Positions 1-6,542 of a DNA stretch of 7,940 nt are shown here, in pieces; the first letter of the stretch is position 1, and the number at the start of each line of letters is the position of its first letter. This DNA comes from JBBQXY01 sp051004815 (GTDB lineage Bacteria > Chloroflexota > Ktedonobacteria > Ktedonobacterales > Ktedonobacteraceae): contig JBPCJY010000160.1 of the NCBI GenBank assembly GCA_051004815.1, positions 1-7,940 on the forward strand, given 5' to 3'. Position numbers and translations under genes: made by a program. The notes beneath the pieces are model-generated. The model ran no database searches. It saw only the letters and a program-made list of their open reading frames with translations, and was not told the DNA's origin.

Positions 1-24
1 CCGCCAACGGCGCCCCCGCTGTTC

Positions 25-78
25 ATAGGGTGTGCGGGGTTTTTGCTGCCGGGGCAGAAAAAACCACGCACACCTTAT
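25..78. repeat. 54-nt near-perfect palindrome
   Basis: The two halves pair around a centre between 51 and 52. Positions 29-44 (GGTGTGCGGGGTTTTT) pair with 59-74 with one mismatch (G37/A66). After a G45/A58 mismatch, an inner CTGC/GCAG stem with a CGGG tetraloop closes the hairpin. Outside the core, 25-28 pair with 75-78 with one G-T wobble. It lies about 65 bp beyond the stop of the leftward operon. It lacks the layout of a simple intrinsic terminator: the T and A tracts sit inside the stem, and no T-run follows the hairpin on either strand. It could be a strong RNA hairpin at the 3' end of the operon transcript, an intergenic repeat family member, or a mobile-element end. I cannot tell which from one copy. 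Confidence 0.75.
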
Positions 79-142
79 AAAAAACCTTTGCGAGCCACCA
101 TAGGTGGTGAGGATTCAAGACAAGAAAGAAAGCATCAAGCTA

Positions 143-526
143 TCACATTGCCAACAAACGTTTCTTGCGTTTCAACGCCTCAAAATAATCTGGGTCAAGT
201 TCTAACGCTCTGTCAATTGCTGCCAAAGCCTCGGTCTTCCTGTCCAGAATGCCCAACACCCAGGCTTTGCCGTCCCACGCTGGAACATATTCCTCGTCTA
301 GAGATAGCGCGTGTTCAAAGTCCGCCAAAGCCTGTTCATACTGGGCCAGCATGGCCTGGCATGTCCCTTTAACGTACCATGCCTCCGCGTTCTGCTCATC
401 CAGTGCAACGGCTCGTCCCGCCGCGGCAAGAGCCTCGGTATAGCGAATAGTTGTAGACAACGTCTGGCTATATTCCAGCCAGAAAGCCGCCTGCTTTTTG
501 CGTTGCTCATCCTCATTTACTGCCAT
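143..526 (-). CDS. Small tetratricopeptide-repeat (TPR) protein
   Basis: This 127-residue soluble protein is made almost wholly of three consecutive 34-residue TPR units, at about residues 13-46, 47-80 and 81-114. Each shows the TPR signature: W/G/Y in helix A, an A-x-x-x-[FY/A]-x-x-A pattern in helix B, and a closing LD..N or LDP-Y. A short basic tail ends the protein. TPR units form a helical groove that binds peptides or partner proteins; nothing here identifies the partner or shows catalysis. There is no signal peptide or membrane segment. The ATG at 526 is preceded by AAGGA (542-538) with an 11-nt gap. The gene starts 18 bp after the stop of the nucleotidyltransferase gene, so it is probably the last gene of the lrp-led operon. 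Its role is unknown. Confidence 0.88.
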   Translation of the reverse strand: MAVNEDEQRKKQAAFWLEYSQTLSTTIRYTEALAAAGRAVALDEQNAEAWYVKGTCQAMLAQYEQALADFEHALSLDEEYVPAWDGKAWVLGILDRKTEALAAIDRALELDPDYFEALKRKKRLLAM

Positions 527-544
527 CTTGCTTCTTATCCTTCA

Positions 545-1228
545 TTATTCAGTTTCAGTTGTTTTTTGTGTTGCTTTGTTCTGCCAGACCTCAACAACCT
601 GTTGGTAGGCTTCCCAGGTATCTACATCATAATTCGCTATTACATCGCCCAATTCAATGGTTGCCAGTTCCTGTTTGTGTCGCTCTACCACGCTCCGACC
701 ACCCTCGTCACCTGTTACCGCTATTAATTCAGAAAAGAGACTGGCGTCAAAGATGAGGGGATTGCCGCGTTTCCCTGCATAAAGTGGAGCCATAATGCGT
801 TTCCCGCTTGTGCGCCATGCTGTAATCAACGCATCAATGCCCTGTTGAGTAATCAAGGGCTGATCGCCGAGAAGAATCAGCACACTATCAATATTCGCGC
901 ACTGTTCGTTTTTCCTATAGCCGTAGGAAATGATTTCCTGTATCCCGACGCGCATGGATGTACTCATGCCTTGCAGGTAATCAGGATTCTCGACGATGAT
1001 AATTTCGGGGGATGCTGTGTAAGCGGTTAGCTGTGTGCGCACATGCTCGGCCTGGTGTCCCAGGACAATCACGACGGGATGTGCCTGTGATGCCAGCGTT
1101 GCATCAATGACATGGGCCAGCACCGGGCGACCCTCCAATGGTAAAAGGAGCTTATGGCGACCGCCACCCATGCGGCTGGAGCTACCTGCCGCCAGGATAA
1201 TAGCGGCGGTGGAATGTTTTTGCTGCAT
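545..1228 (-). CDS. MobA/MocA-like molybdenum-cofactor nucleotidyltransferase
   Basis: This 227-residue cytoplasmic protein has the GT-A-like NTP-transferase fold of the MobA/MocA group. Visible motifs are the nucleotide-binding LAAGSSSRMG (12-21) with a following Lys (K26), NPDYLQGMSTSM (81-92), the metal-site GDQP (121-124), GKRGNP (152-157), GDEGGR (173-178) and DVDT (201-204). In this family LAAG rather than LAGG in the first motif is typical of the CTP-using MocA type, which makes molybdopterin cytosine dinucleotide for xanthine-dehydrogenase-type hydroxylases. Related paralogs act on other substrates, and no molybdoenzyme gene is in view, so the substrate is inferred. I chose the ATG at 1228, which has GAGG about 8 nt upstream. 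The frame is open back to a GTG at 1246 directly after the lrp stop, but that start has no clear ribosome site. It sits in an operon between lrp and the TPR gene. Confidence 0.85.
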   Translation of the reverse strand: MQQKHSTAAIILAAGSSSRMGGGRHKLLLPLEGRPVLAHVIDATLASQAHPVVIVLGHQAEHVRTQLTAYTASPEIIIVENPDYLQGMSTSMRVGIQEIISYGYRKNEQCANIDSVLILLGDQPLITQQGIDALITAWRTSGKRIMAPLYAGKRGNPLIFDASLFSELIAVTGDEGGRSVVERHKQELATIELGDVIANYDVDTWEAYQQVVEVWQNKATQKTTETE

Positions 1229-1246
1229 TAGTATATCCTCTTCCAC

Positions 1247-1753
1247 TCAAGCTTCTGCCTCTTCTGGTAAAGGTGGAGGTCGCAGAGGAACAGGTGAGGA
1301 CTGGATAATGGTGGTAGTAGTTGAACCATATAACAGGAAGCCATCGAGGAGCCGATCCAATTGGTCGATAGCAGGAATATACACCTTGAGAACGAAGCAG
1401 TCTTCTCCAGTGACGCGGTGACATTCCACGACTTCAGGAATCTGTCGCGCTAATTCCGCAATTCTCGGCAACTGTCCGGGGTTTGGACGGATACGGACGT
1501 AAGCTGCAATCGGTAGCCCAAGTGCGACAGGGTCCAAATCCAGACGGTAGCCGCGAATCACTCCGGTTTCTTCCAGGCGACGGACGCGTTCCGTGACGGC
1601 AGGCGACGACATCCCAATGCGGCGACCCAGTTCGGACATGGTTAATCGCGGGTCTTGCTGCAATTCTTCCAGTACCCGTCTATTGACAGCGTCAATCTGC
1701 TCATACGAAGTCTTATAAGTGAATATTCGTTTTTCCTTTATGTCTTGAGCCAT
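1247..1753 (-). CDS. Lrp/AsnC-family transcriptional regulator
   Basis: This 168-residue regulator has the normal Lrp/AsnC layout. A winged helix-turn-helix lies at about residues 18-66, with LTMSELGRRIGMS then PAVTERVRRLEETGVI as the turn and recognition helix. An RAM (ligand-binding, oligomerising) domain covers about 82-155, with the family's glycine-turn motif as VTGEDCFVLKV (114-124). A proline-rich, acidic tail follows. Such proteins bind DNA as dimers or octamers and respond to amino acids. It is transcribed away from an RhtA-like exporter, the usual arrangement when the regulator controls the transporter and itself; that link is inferred. The start at 1753 has a strong AAGGAGAAGG site (1770-1761). 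An extended -10 element (TGGTACAAT, 1808-1800) lies upstream. It is the first gene of a three-gene leftward operon. Confidence 0.93.
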   Translation of the reverse strand: MAQDIKEKRIFTYKTSYEQIDAVNRRVLEELQQDPRLTMSELGRRIGMSSPAVTERVRRLEETGVIRGYRLDLDPVALGLPIAAYVRIRPNPGQLPRIAELARQIPEVVECHRVTGEDCFVLKVYIPAIDQLDRLLDGFLLYGSTTTTIIQSSPVPLRPPPLPEEAEA

Positions 1754-1840
1754 ATGTTTACCTTCTCCTTAAACTTGCTATGTATTTTCACTAATCTCTA
1801 TTGTACCATAAAAGAGGAAGAAATAGCGTTAGGAGACGAT
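1754..1840. promoter_or_regulatory. Divergent lrp / exporter promoter region
   Basis: This 87-bp AT-rich spacer separates two divergent genes. On the minus strand TGGTACAAT (1808-1800) matches an extended -10 element, TGn plus TACAAT, and would start lrp transcription near 1793. I see no good -35 box for it. On the plus strand the only clear signal is the AGGAG ribosome site (1831-1835) for the exporter; I could not pick a convincing -10/-35 pair. Lrp-type operators are degenerate, and I do not see an obvious palindrome. This is nevertheless the expected binding region of the adjacent regulator. Confidence 0.5.
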
Positions 1841-2725
1841 ATGTTTCAGGTGAAAAAAGCGGGCGTGACGGCCAAGATTCCGCCACATGTATACTTTTTC
1901 GTGAGTGCCATCTTTCACTACCTCGGACCTGCATTTGCAGTGCTTCTTTTCTCCAATGTCTCGGTGCTTGGTGTGGCGTGGTTCCGCATCGCCAGTGCCG
2001 CCGTTGTCTTTGCGGCGTGGCGGCGACCATGGCGTTTCTTCGTTGGCATCTCCTGGTCACAACGACGCGTTTTGCTCGCGTTAGGAATCGTGCTTGCGTT
2101 GATGAATGCCTGTTTCTATTTGGCGATCTCCCGTATTCCATTGGGAACGGTAGGAGCCATCGAGTTCCTTGGTCCCATCACGCTTGCTGCTCTCGGCGCA
2201 CGGACGCCGCGCAATATCGGCGCATTGCTACTGGCTGCGGGAGGCGGCTGGCTCCTCACGGATGTACGCTTTGGGGGAGAGTCGCTTGGCTTCTTGTTCG
2301 CATTTGCCAACTGTGGCTTCTTCATGCTCTATGTCATACTCGGTCATCGCATCGCCCAGGACGGCGGTGCTGCCGGCATTGATCGATTGGGGGCCGCGAT
2401 GCTCATCGCGCTCGTCACGATTACCCCGATTGGGATCACCGGGGCCTTGCCTGCGATGACACAGCCACTGTTGATCCTCGCTGGCTTTGGTGTTGGTGTG
2501 TGTTCGTCGGTCATCCCGTATGTGAGCGATCAGCTCGCCATGGCCCGGTTGCCACGAGCAACATTTGCGCTCTTGCTCTCTCTACTGCCAGCATCTGCCG
2601 CCATCATTGGCATCGTTGTTTTGCATCAGATCCCAACACTGGTCGAGGTCGCAGGCGTTCTCCTCGTCGCTGGCGGGGTCGCGGTGCATAAAGAAGCCGC
2701 GGCACAGCCCAAAAAGCGCACGTAG
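1841..2725 (+). CDS. rhtA: RhtA-like amino-acid exporter (EamA/DMT family)
   Basis: This 294-residue inner-membrane protein is almost entirely hydrophobic and fits the ten-helix EamA/DMT fold of two repeated five-helix halves. Features shared with threonine/homoserine exporter RhtA, as I recall that protein, include RRPWR (61-65), MN-x-x-FYLAI with IPLG (88-102), EFLGP (108-112), IPY (225-227) and RLP-x-x-TF (237-242). Family members export small amino acids such as threonine and homoserine; the true substrate here is inferred. The ATG at 1841 follows AGGAG (1831-1835) with a 5-nt gap and gives the family's usual length. The frame is open 62 codons further upstream, but that stretch runs back into the divergent lrp gene and is rejected. 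The position opposite an Lrp-type regulator suggests that intracellular amino-acid levels induce it. The C-terminus is basic (PKKRT). Confidence 0.85.
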   Translation: MFQVKKAGVTAKIPPHVYFFVSAIFHYLGPAFAVLLFSNVSVLGVAWFRIASAAVVFAAWRRPWRFFVGISWSQRRVLLALGIVLALMNACFYLAISRIPLGTVGAIEFLGPITLAALGARTPRNIGALLLAAGGGWLLTDVRFGGESLGFLFAFANCGFFMLYVILGHRIAQDGGAAGIDRLGAAMLIALVTITPIGITGALPAMTQPLLILAGFGVGVCSSVIPYVSDQLAMARLPRATFALLLSLLPASAAIIGIVVLHQIPTLVEVAGVLLVAGGVAVHKEAAAQPKKRT

Positions 2726-2772
2726 TGATACACTTCTCGCTATTGTGTAGCAACGAGTGCCTTGTACATAAG

Positions 2773-2781
2773 TGATATAAT
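2773..2781 (+). promoter_or_regulatory. Extended -10 promoter for the larE cluster
   Basis: TGATATAAT is a perfect TATAAT hexamer with the TGn extension one base upstream. No good -35 box stands 16-18 bp upstream, as is common for extended -10 promoters. The predicted start is near 2788, giving a leader of about 90 nt before larE. It lies in the 153-bp gap after the exporter gene, so larE is likely transcribed separately. Confidence 0.5.
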
Positions 2782-2805
2782 TACAGCCAAGGTGCCATTG
2801 AAAGC

Positions 2806-2832
2806 ACATATTATTGAAGACGAACATATTAT
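2806..2832 (+). repeat. Two direct copies of ACATATTAT upstream of larE
   Basis: The nonamer ACATATTAT occurs at 2806-2814 and again at 2824-2832, 18 bp from start to start. Both copies lie just downstream of the predicted transcription start of the larE cluster. Tandem sites at this position could be a repressor operator, but AT-rich chance repetition is possible. Each copy also contains a TATTAT hexamer that could serve as a weak alternative -10. Confidence 0.35.
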
Positions 2833-2878
2833 AGTGTAACCACAGGCGTATACACCGTTACCAGGAGAATACCTTACC

Positions 2879-3748
2879 ATGCTTGATACCCACTTCGTCA
2901 ATAGTGATAATGTTGAGGTCTTAGATGCCGAGACGCAAGCCAAATATGAGCATCTGCAAACGATTCTGCGCGAGATGGAATCGGTGCTGGTGGCCTATTC
3001 GGGTGGGGTCGATAGCGTGTTGTTATTGAAAGTCGCGCACGATGTGCTGGGCGAACATGCTGTTGGTGCCATCGCCGCTTCGCCAGCCTATGCACCTGAA
3101 GAAACAAACGAGGCTATTGCTGTAGCGAACCAACTGAACCTCCCCTTACTCACGCTGCAAACCCACGAATTGGAAGACGAACGCTACACCGCCAACGATG
3201 TGAATCGCTGCTACTTTTGTAAAAATGAACTTTTTACGGAACTAGAGCCACTTGCGCAAAAGCACAAACTCCGCTATATTGCTTATGGAGTAAATAAAGA
3301 CGATGATGGCGATTTCCGGCCTGGACAACGTGCGGCGCGTGAATTTAACGTGCGCGGACCATTGAAAGAGGCGGGTATGGGCAAGCGCGAGATTCGCGCT
3401 GTGGCTCGCTTGCTGGGGGTACCGGTCTGGAATAAGCCAGCCATGGCTTGTTTCTCTTCGCGCATTGCCTATGGCATGAAGGTTGATGTAGCTTCATTGC
3501 AAATGGTCTACCGGGCAGAAAAACTGCTCCATGACCTGGGCTTCCATAATCTGCGTGTGCGCCATCATGGGAAAATTGCCCGTATCGAAGTAGAGCGTGC
3601 TGAGATGCCTCGGCTACTTGAGGAAGATATTAATCGGGTAGTGACTGATGGGCTACGCAAAATAGGCTACGTCTATGTTACACTTGATTTGATGGGATTT
3701 CGTAGTGGCAGCATGAACGAAGGCTTCTATAAGAAGAAAAAAGCCTGA
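2879..3748 (+). CDS. larE: LarE-type ATP-dependent sulfur transferase (three-cysteine class)
   Basis: This 289-residue cytoplasmic PP-loop enzyme matches LarE, which adenylates and then sulfurates a pyridinium dicarboxylate intermediate of the nickel-pincer nucleotide (NPN) cofactor of lactate racemase. The PP-loop SGGVDS is at 41-46. A CYFC pair (C111, C114) precedes RPGQRAAREF. The catalytic cysteine is C191 in ACFSSR. The C-terminal YVTLDLMGFRSG is typical of the family. Lactobacillus LarE gives up its single catalytic cysteine sulfur; homologues with an added CxxC are reported to bind a [4Fe-4S] cluster and act catalytically. C111, C114 and C191 fit that second class. The start at 2879 has AGGAG 11 nt upstream, and the N-terminus runs about 16 residues longer than in Lactobacillus. 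The gene is 34 bp from the next one and leads a three-gene cluster. No larA, larB or larC is present. Confidence 0.9.
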   Translation: MLDTHFVNSDNVEVLDAETQAKYEHLQTILREMESVLVAYSGGVDSVLLLKVAHDVLGEHAVGAIAASPAYAPEETNEAIAVANQLNLPLLTLQTHELEDERYTANDVNRCYFCKNELFTELEPLAQKHKLRYIAYGVNKDDDGDFRPGQRAAREFNVRGPLKEAGMGKREIRAVARLLGVPVWNKPAMACFSSRIAYGMKVDVASLQMVYRAEKLLHDLGFHNLRVRHHGKIARIEVERAEMPRLLEEDINRVVTDGLRKIGYVYVTLDLMGFRSGSMNEGFYKKKKA

Positions 3749-3782
3749 GAGCCACAATTTTTAAGAGTTGGTGGAGCTTTAG

Positions 3783-4442
3783 ATGAGCAAACAAATTACG
3801 CGACGCCCTAAGAAACAAGATCGGCGTCAGGAACGTCGGGAAGAACAGCTACGTCGTGAAGCTGAACAAAAACAGGCCGCTCGCAGGCGGCGTTTTACAC
3901 TAATTGGTATCATTGTCGCGGCAGTCGTCCTGGTGGGGACGATTGCCGCCTATGCCATTTATAGCAATGGGCAACCTCAGACAGAGGCTATTGTGAACTC
4001 GGCCTATCAGCCCGTTGACAATATCTATTGTGATCAGCAGGAGCAGACGGCTTTCCACATCCATGCCCATTTGACTATCTTTATTAATGGTCAATCTGTA
4101 CCACTTTCCCAGGGTATTGGTATTGCCAGTGATTCATCTTGCTTCTATTGGCTCCATACACACGATACTACCGGCGTCATCCATATAGAATCACCAGCAG
4201 GACATTCCTTTGTCGTGGGTAATTTCCTCGATGAATGGTCATCAACGCAGTTCTCAAGTTTGAAGTATCCATCTGAGCTGGACTTGAGTGGCTGGACTGC
4301 CTATCTGAATGGTAAGCTCTATCAGGGAGATTACCGTAAAATTCCGCTATTATCGCATAACTTGATTACGATCATGTACAACTCTCCCAATGCCAAACCC
4401 GACACCTTCTATGATTGGAATACCGCCGGCCTGGCACAATAG
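3783..4442 (+). CDS. Uncharacterised membrane-anchored protein with HxHxH and HTHD motifs
   Basis: This 219-residue protein has a very basic, predicted coiled N-terminus (1-38, rich in R, K, E and Q), one transmembrane helix (about 39-60) and an exported domain of about 160 residues; the positive-inside rule gives N-in/C-out. The outer domain holds HIHAH (H92, H94, H96), WLHTHD (H125, H127, D128) and VIHIES (H134), plus two lone cysteines, C83 and C120, that could form a disulfide. The histidine spacing on predicted beta strands looks like a metal site, but this is inference. I recall similar conserved hypothetical proteins in other bacteria and archaea, and know no assigned function. The start at 3783 has GGAG 6 nt upstream. 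It lies 34 bp after larE and 12 bp before the desulfurase gene, so it is probably co-transcribed with both. Confidence 0.85.
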   Translation: MSKQITRRPKKQDRRQERREEQLRREAEQKQAARRRRFTLIGIIVAAVVLVGTIAAYAIYSNGQPQTEAIVNSAYQPVDNIYCDQQEQTAFHIHAHLTIFINGQSVPLSQGIGIASDSSCFYWLHTHDTTGVIHIESPAGHSFVVGNFLDEWSSTQFSSLKYPSELDLSGWTAYLNGKLYQGDYRKIPLLSHNLITIMYNSPNAKPDTFYDWNTAGLAQ

Positions 4443-4454
4443 AAGGAAACCATT

Positions 4455-5606
4455 ATGCCAGAGCGCACAATCTATCTCGACCATGCTGCTACTACCGCTC
4501 TTGACCCACGGGTCTTAGACGCCATGTTGCCATACTTCATGACGGAGTATGGCAATGCCAGCAGTATCTACACGCTTGGTCGCCACGCCATGCAAGCGAT
4601 TGATCGCGCCCGTGAACAGGTCGCCGATATCCTTGGCTGCCGTCCCACTGAAATCTCTTTTACTGGTTGTGGCTCTGAAAGCGATAATCTGGCTATTAAA
4701 GGGATGGCCTATGCCGCCCAGAAGAAGGGCAATCACCTGATTACCTCGTCTATCGAGCATCATGCCGTGCTCCATACCTGCCAGTATCTCGACCGCTTTG
4801 GCTTCAAAACGACCTATCTGTCCGTGGATAGCTATGGGCGTGTTGATCCTACCGCTGTAGAGCAAGCCCTCACAGACCAGACCATCCTTGTTTCAGTGAT
4901 GTATGCCAACAATGAGGTTGGCACCATCGAACCCGTGGCAGAAATTGGATGCATTTGTCGCGCCAGGAAGATTCCCTTTCATATCGATGCTGTACAGGCC
5001 GGGGGGGCGCTTCCAATAGATGTAGCAGCTCTCAACGCAGACTTACTTTCGCTCTCGGCGCACAAGTTTTATGGCCCCAAAGGAGTTGGTATACTCTATG
5101 TGCGTCAGGGTATGCGCCTCCTGCCGCAATTGCAAGGTGGTTCACAGGAGCGTGGACGCCGTGCCGGAACAGAGAATGTTGCTGGTATCGTCGGGGCTGC
5201 CACTGCTCTGCGCCTTGCTTACGAGGAACTGCCACAGGTAACGCCACGCATTACCGCGCTACGCAACCGTCTGATCGATGGGTTATTGACCATTCCTGGC
5301 AGCCAATTGACGGGGCATCCGACCGACCGTCTCCCTAACAACGCGAGCTTCTGCTTCGATGGCGTTGAGGGCGAATCTATCCTCTTGAATCTTGATATGC
5401 TGGGTGTTGCCGCTTCCACTGGCTCCGCTTGCACCTCTGGTTCAGTCGATCCATCGCACGTCTTGATGGCGATGGGGTTGTCTCCTGAAGCTGTGCATGG
5501 CAGTCTGCGCTTGACACTGGGCAAAGGTAATACCGACGCGGATATTAATATGATCCTCTCCACTGTGCCGGGTATCATCGAGAAGCTACGTAGTCTGCGC
5601 GGGTGA
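4455..5606 (+). CDS. nifS: Cysteine desulfurase (NifS/IscS type)
   Basis: This 383-residue PLP enzyme of aminotransferase class V converts L-cysteine to alanine and passes the sulfur on as an enzyme persulfide. It opens with the family signature YLDHAATTALDPRV. The PLP lysine is K204 in SAHKFYGPKG, and the sulfur-carrying cysteine is C326 in TGSACTSGSVDPSH. Other matches are GCGSESDNLAIKG, SIEHHAVL, NNEVGTIEP and a G-R-RAGTENVAG segment. Length and both catalytic positions agree with group I (IscS/NifS) enzymes, which have the longer flexible catalytic loop. The ATG at 4455 has AAGGA (4443-4447) 7 nt upstream. No Fe-S scaffold gene follows, so within this operon the likely sulfur acceptor is LarE or an unlinked pathway. 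The 3' end overlaps the convergent nucleoside hydrolase gene by 21 bp. Confidence 0.95.
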   Translation: MPERTIYLDHAATTALDPRVLDAMLPYFMTEYGNASSIYTLGRHAMQAIDRAREQVADILGCRPTEISFTGCGSESDNLAIKGMAYAAQKKGNHLITSSIEHHAVLHTCQYLDRFGFKTTYLSVDSYGRVDPTAVEQALTDQTILVSVMYANNEVGTIEPVAEIGCICRARKIPFHIDAVQAGGALPIDVAALNADLLSLSAHKFYGPKGVGILYVRQGMRLLPQLQGGSQERGRRAGTENVAGIVGAATALRLAYEELPQVTPRITALRNRLIDGLLTIPGSQLTGHPTDRLPNNASFCFDGVEGESILLNLDMLGVAASTGSACTSGSVDPSHVLMAMGLSPEAVHGSLRLTLGKGNTDADINMILSTVPGIIEKLRSLRG

Positions 5607-6542
5607 TGGAGCCAATAACCTTTCCATGATCCACTCTCGCGCTTGCTCTGCCTCTAACTTGACTGCACCTTGTACCAGAGGCCCATTCAATAGATGTGGC
5701 ACCATAAAGCCTGACAGCGGCCCACGAGAGATGACCCGTGCCGTTATCTCGCGAAATGCTAGCAGTTCGGGCGCACAGAGCGTTACCACTGTCAGCGGGT
5801 CGTGTAGATAGGGGAGAGCTGGATGCCAGCGTGGTCGATGTCTCTGCCAGATGGCCAGTAATGTACTCAATAGCTGTGTTTGAGGCGTATGATGGCAATG
5901 CAAACGTTGTATATCGCTAGCTTGCAGTTGGCAGCGTGTGGTTACATTCCAGCCCAGCATTGTCACAGGAATACCCGCTCCCAACACTATCTGCGCCGCC
6001 CTAGCATCGCTACGCACATTCCATTCAGGAAAAGGATACTGGCTGGAACCACCCATCACCACAAGACGTTCTATCGCCATGAAAAGGCGCGGCTCAAGAC
6101 TCAAGGCGGTAGCCACATTCGTCAGTGGCCCAAGGCAGAGCAGGGTGAGCTTACCACGAGCAGCCAGGGCAGTTTCTACAATGAGTTCTGGGCCAGAAAG
6201 CGGGCTGAGGGCAGGTAACGGTAGGTGATGATCTATCATGGCGGCCTGTGGTACACCGGAGGGGCGATGGTGGTATTGAATAGGATTTCCTATACCAGCT
6301 GCTACCGGTATGTCTTCACGCTCAAACACCTTGAGCAGGTATTGTGCCAGTTGCCCGCGGCGTTGTGTATCGCCAAAAACAGTAGTGATCCCTTTTACAG
6401 CAAGCTCAGGAGATTGTAAGGCTAGGGCAAGAGCTAGCGCGTCATCTATATCATCGCCGATATCAGTATCAATCAGAACGCTCTGTTTGAGGATGTGGGA
6501 TTGGTTGGTCTGTGAAGCGGGTTGCATAGGCAATTGGTGCAT
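5586..6542 (-). CDS. Inosine-uridine-type nucleoside hydrolase
   Basis: This 318-residue hydrolase cleaves the N-glycosidic bond of ribonucleosides to give base and ribose, for salvage or catabolism. The calcium/ribose site motif is DTDIGDDIDDA (25-35), the variant with DxDD rather than the shorter DPGxDD form. Other expected elements are LGPLTNVATAL (137-147), VMGG (162-165), E-W-N (E173, N175) with D179, and HDPLTV (H247, D248). Base preference cannot be read from the sequence. I chose the ATG at 6542 because GAGGA (6557-6553) lies 10 nt upstream and the length then matches the family. An in-frame ATG at 6632 would add 30 residues but has no ribosome site. The stop lies inside the end of the convergent cysteine desulfurase gene. 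It appears to be a single-gene unit. Confidence 0.92.
   Translation of the reverse strand: MHQLPMQPASQTNQSHILKQSVLIDTDIGDDIDDALALALALQSPELAVKGITTVFGDTQRRGQLAQYLLKVFEREDIPVAAGIGNPIQYHHRPSGVPQAAMIDHHLPLPALSPLSGPELIVETALAARGKLTLLCLGPLTNVATALSLEPRLFMAIERLVVMGGSSQYPFPEWNVRSDARAAQIVLGAGIPVTMLGWNVTTRCQLQASDIQRLHCHHTPQTQLLSTLLAIWQRHRPRWHPALPYLHDPLTVVTLCAPELLAFREITARVISRGPLSGFMVPHLLNGPLVQGAVKLEAEQAREWIMERLLAPSPAQTT

Noticed and set aside
25..78. The palindrome as an intrinsic terminator of the leftward operon.
   Set aside because: No T-run follows the hairpin on the minus strand; the T tract is inside the stem.
43..372. An open plus-strand reading frame over the palindrome and the TPR gene.
   Set aside because: It lies antisense to a clear TPR coding region, is rich in Pro, Cys and Arg as shadow frames are, and shows no motif.
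1655..1840. A 62-codon in-frame extension upstream of the RhtA-like exporter.
   Set aside because: It overlaps the start of the divergent lrp gene and has no ribosome site, while the ATG at 1841 has AGGAG and gives normal family length.
2735..2757. A possible hairpin (CTCGCTA with TAGCAACGAG) after the exporter gene as a terminator.
   Set aside because: Pairing needs a 3-nt bulge and no T-run follows.
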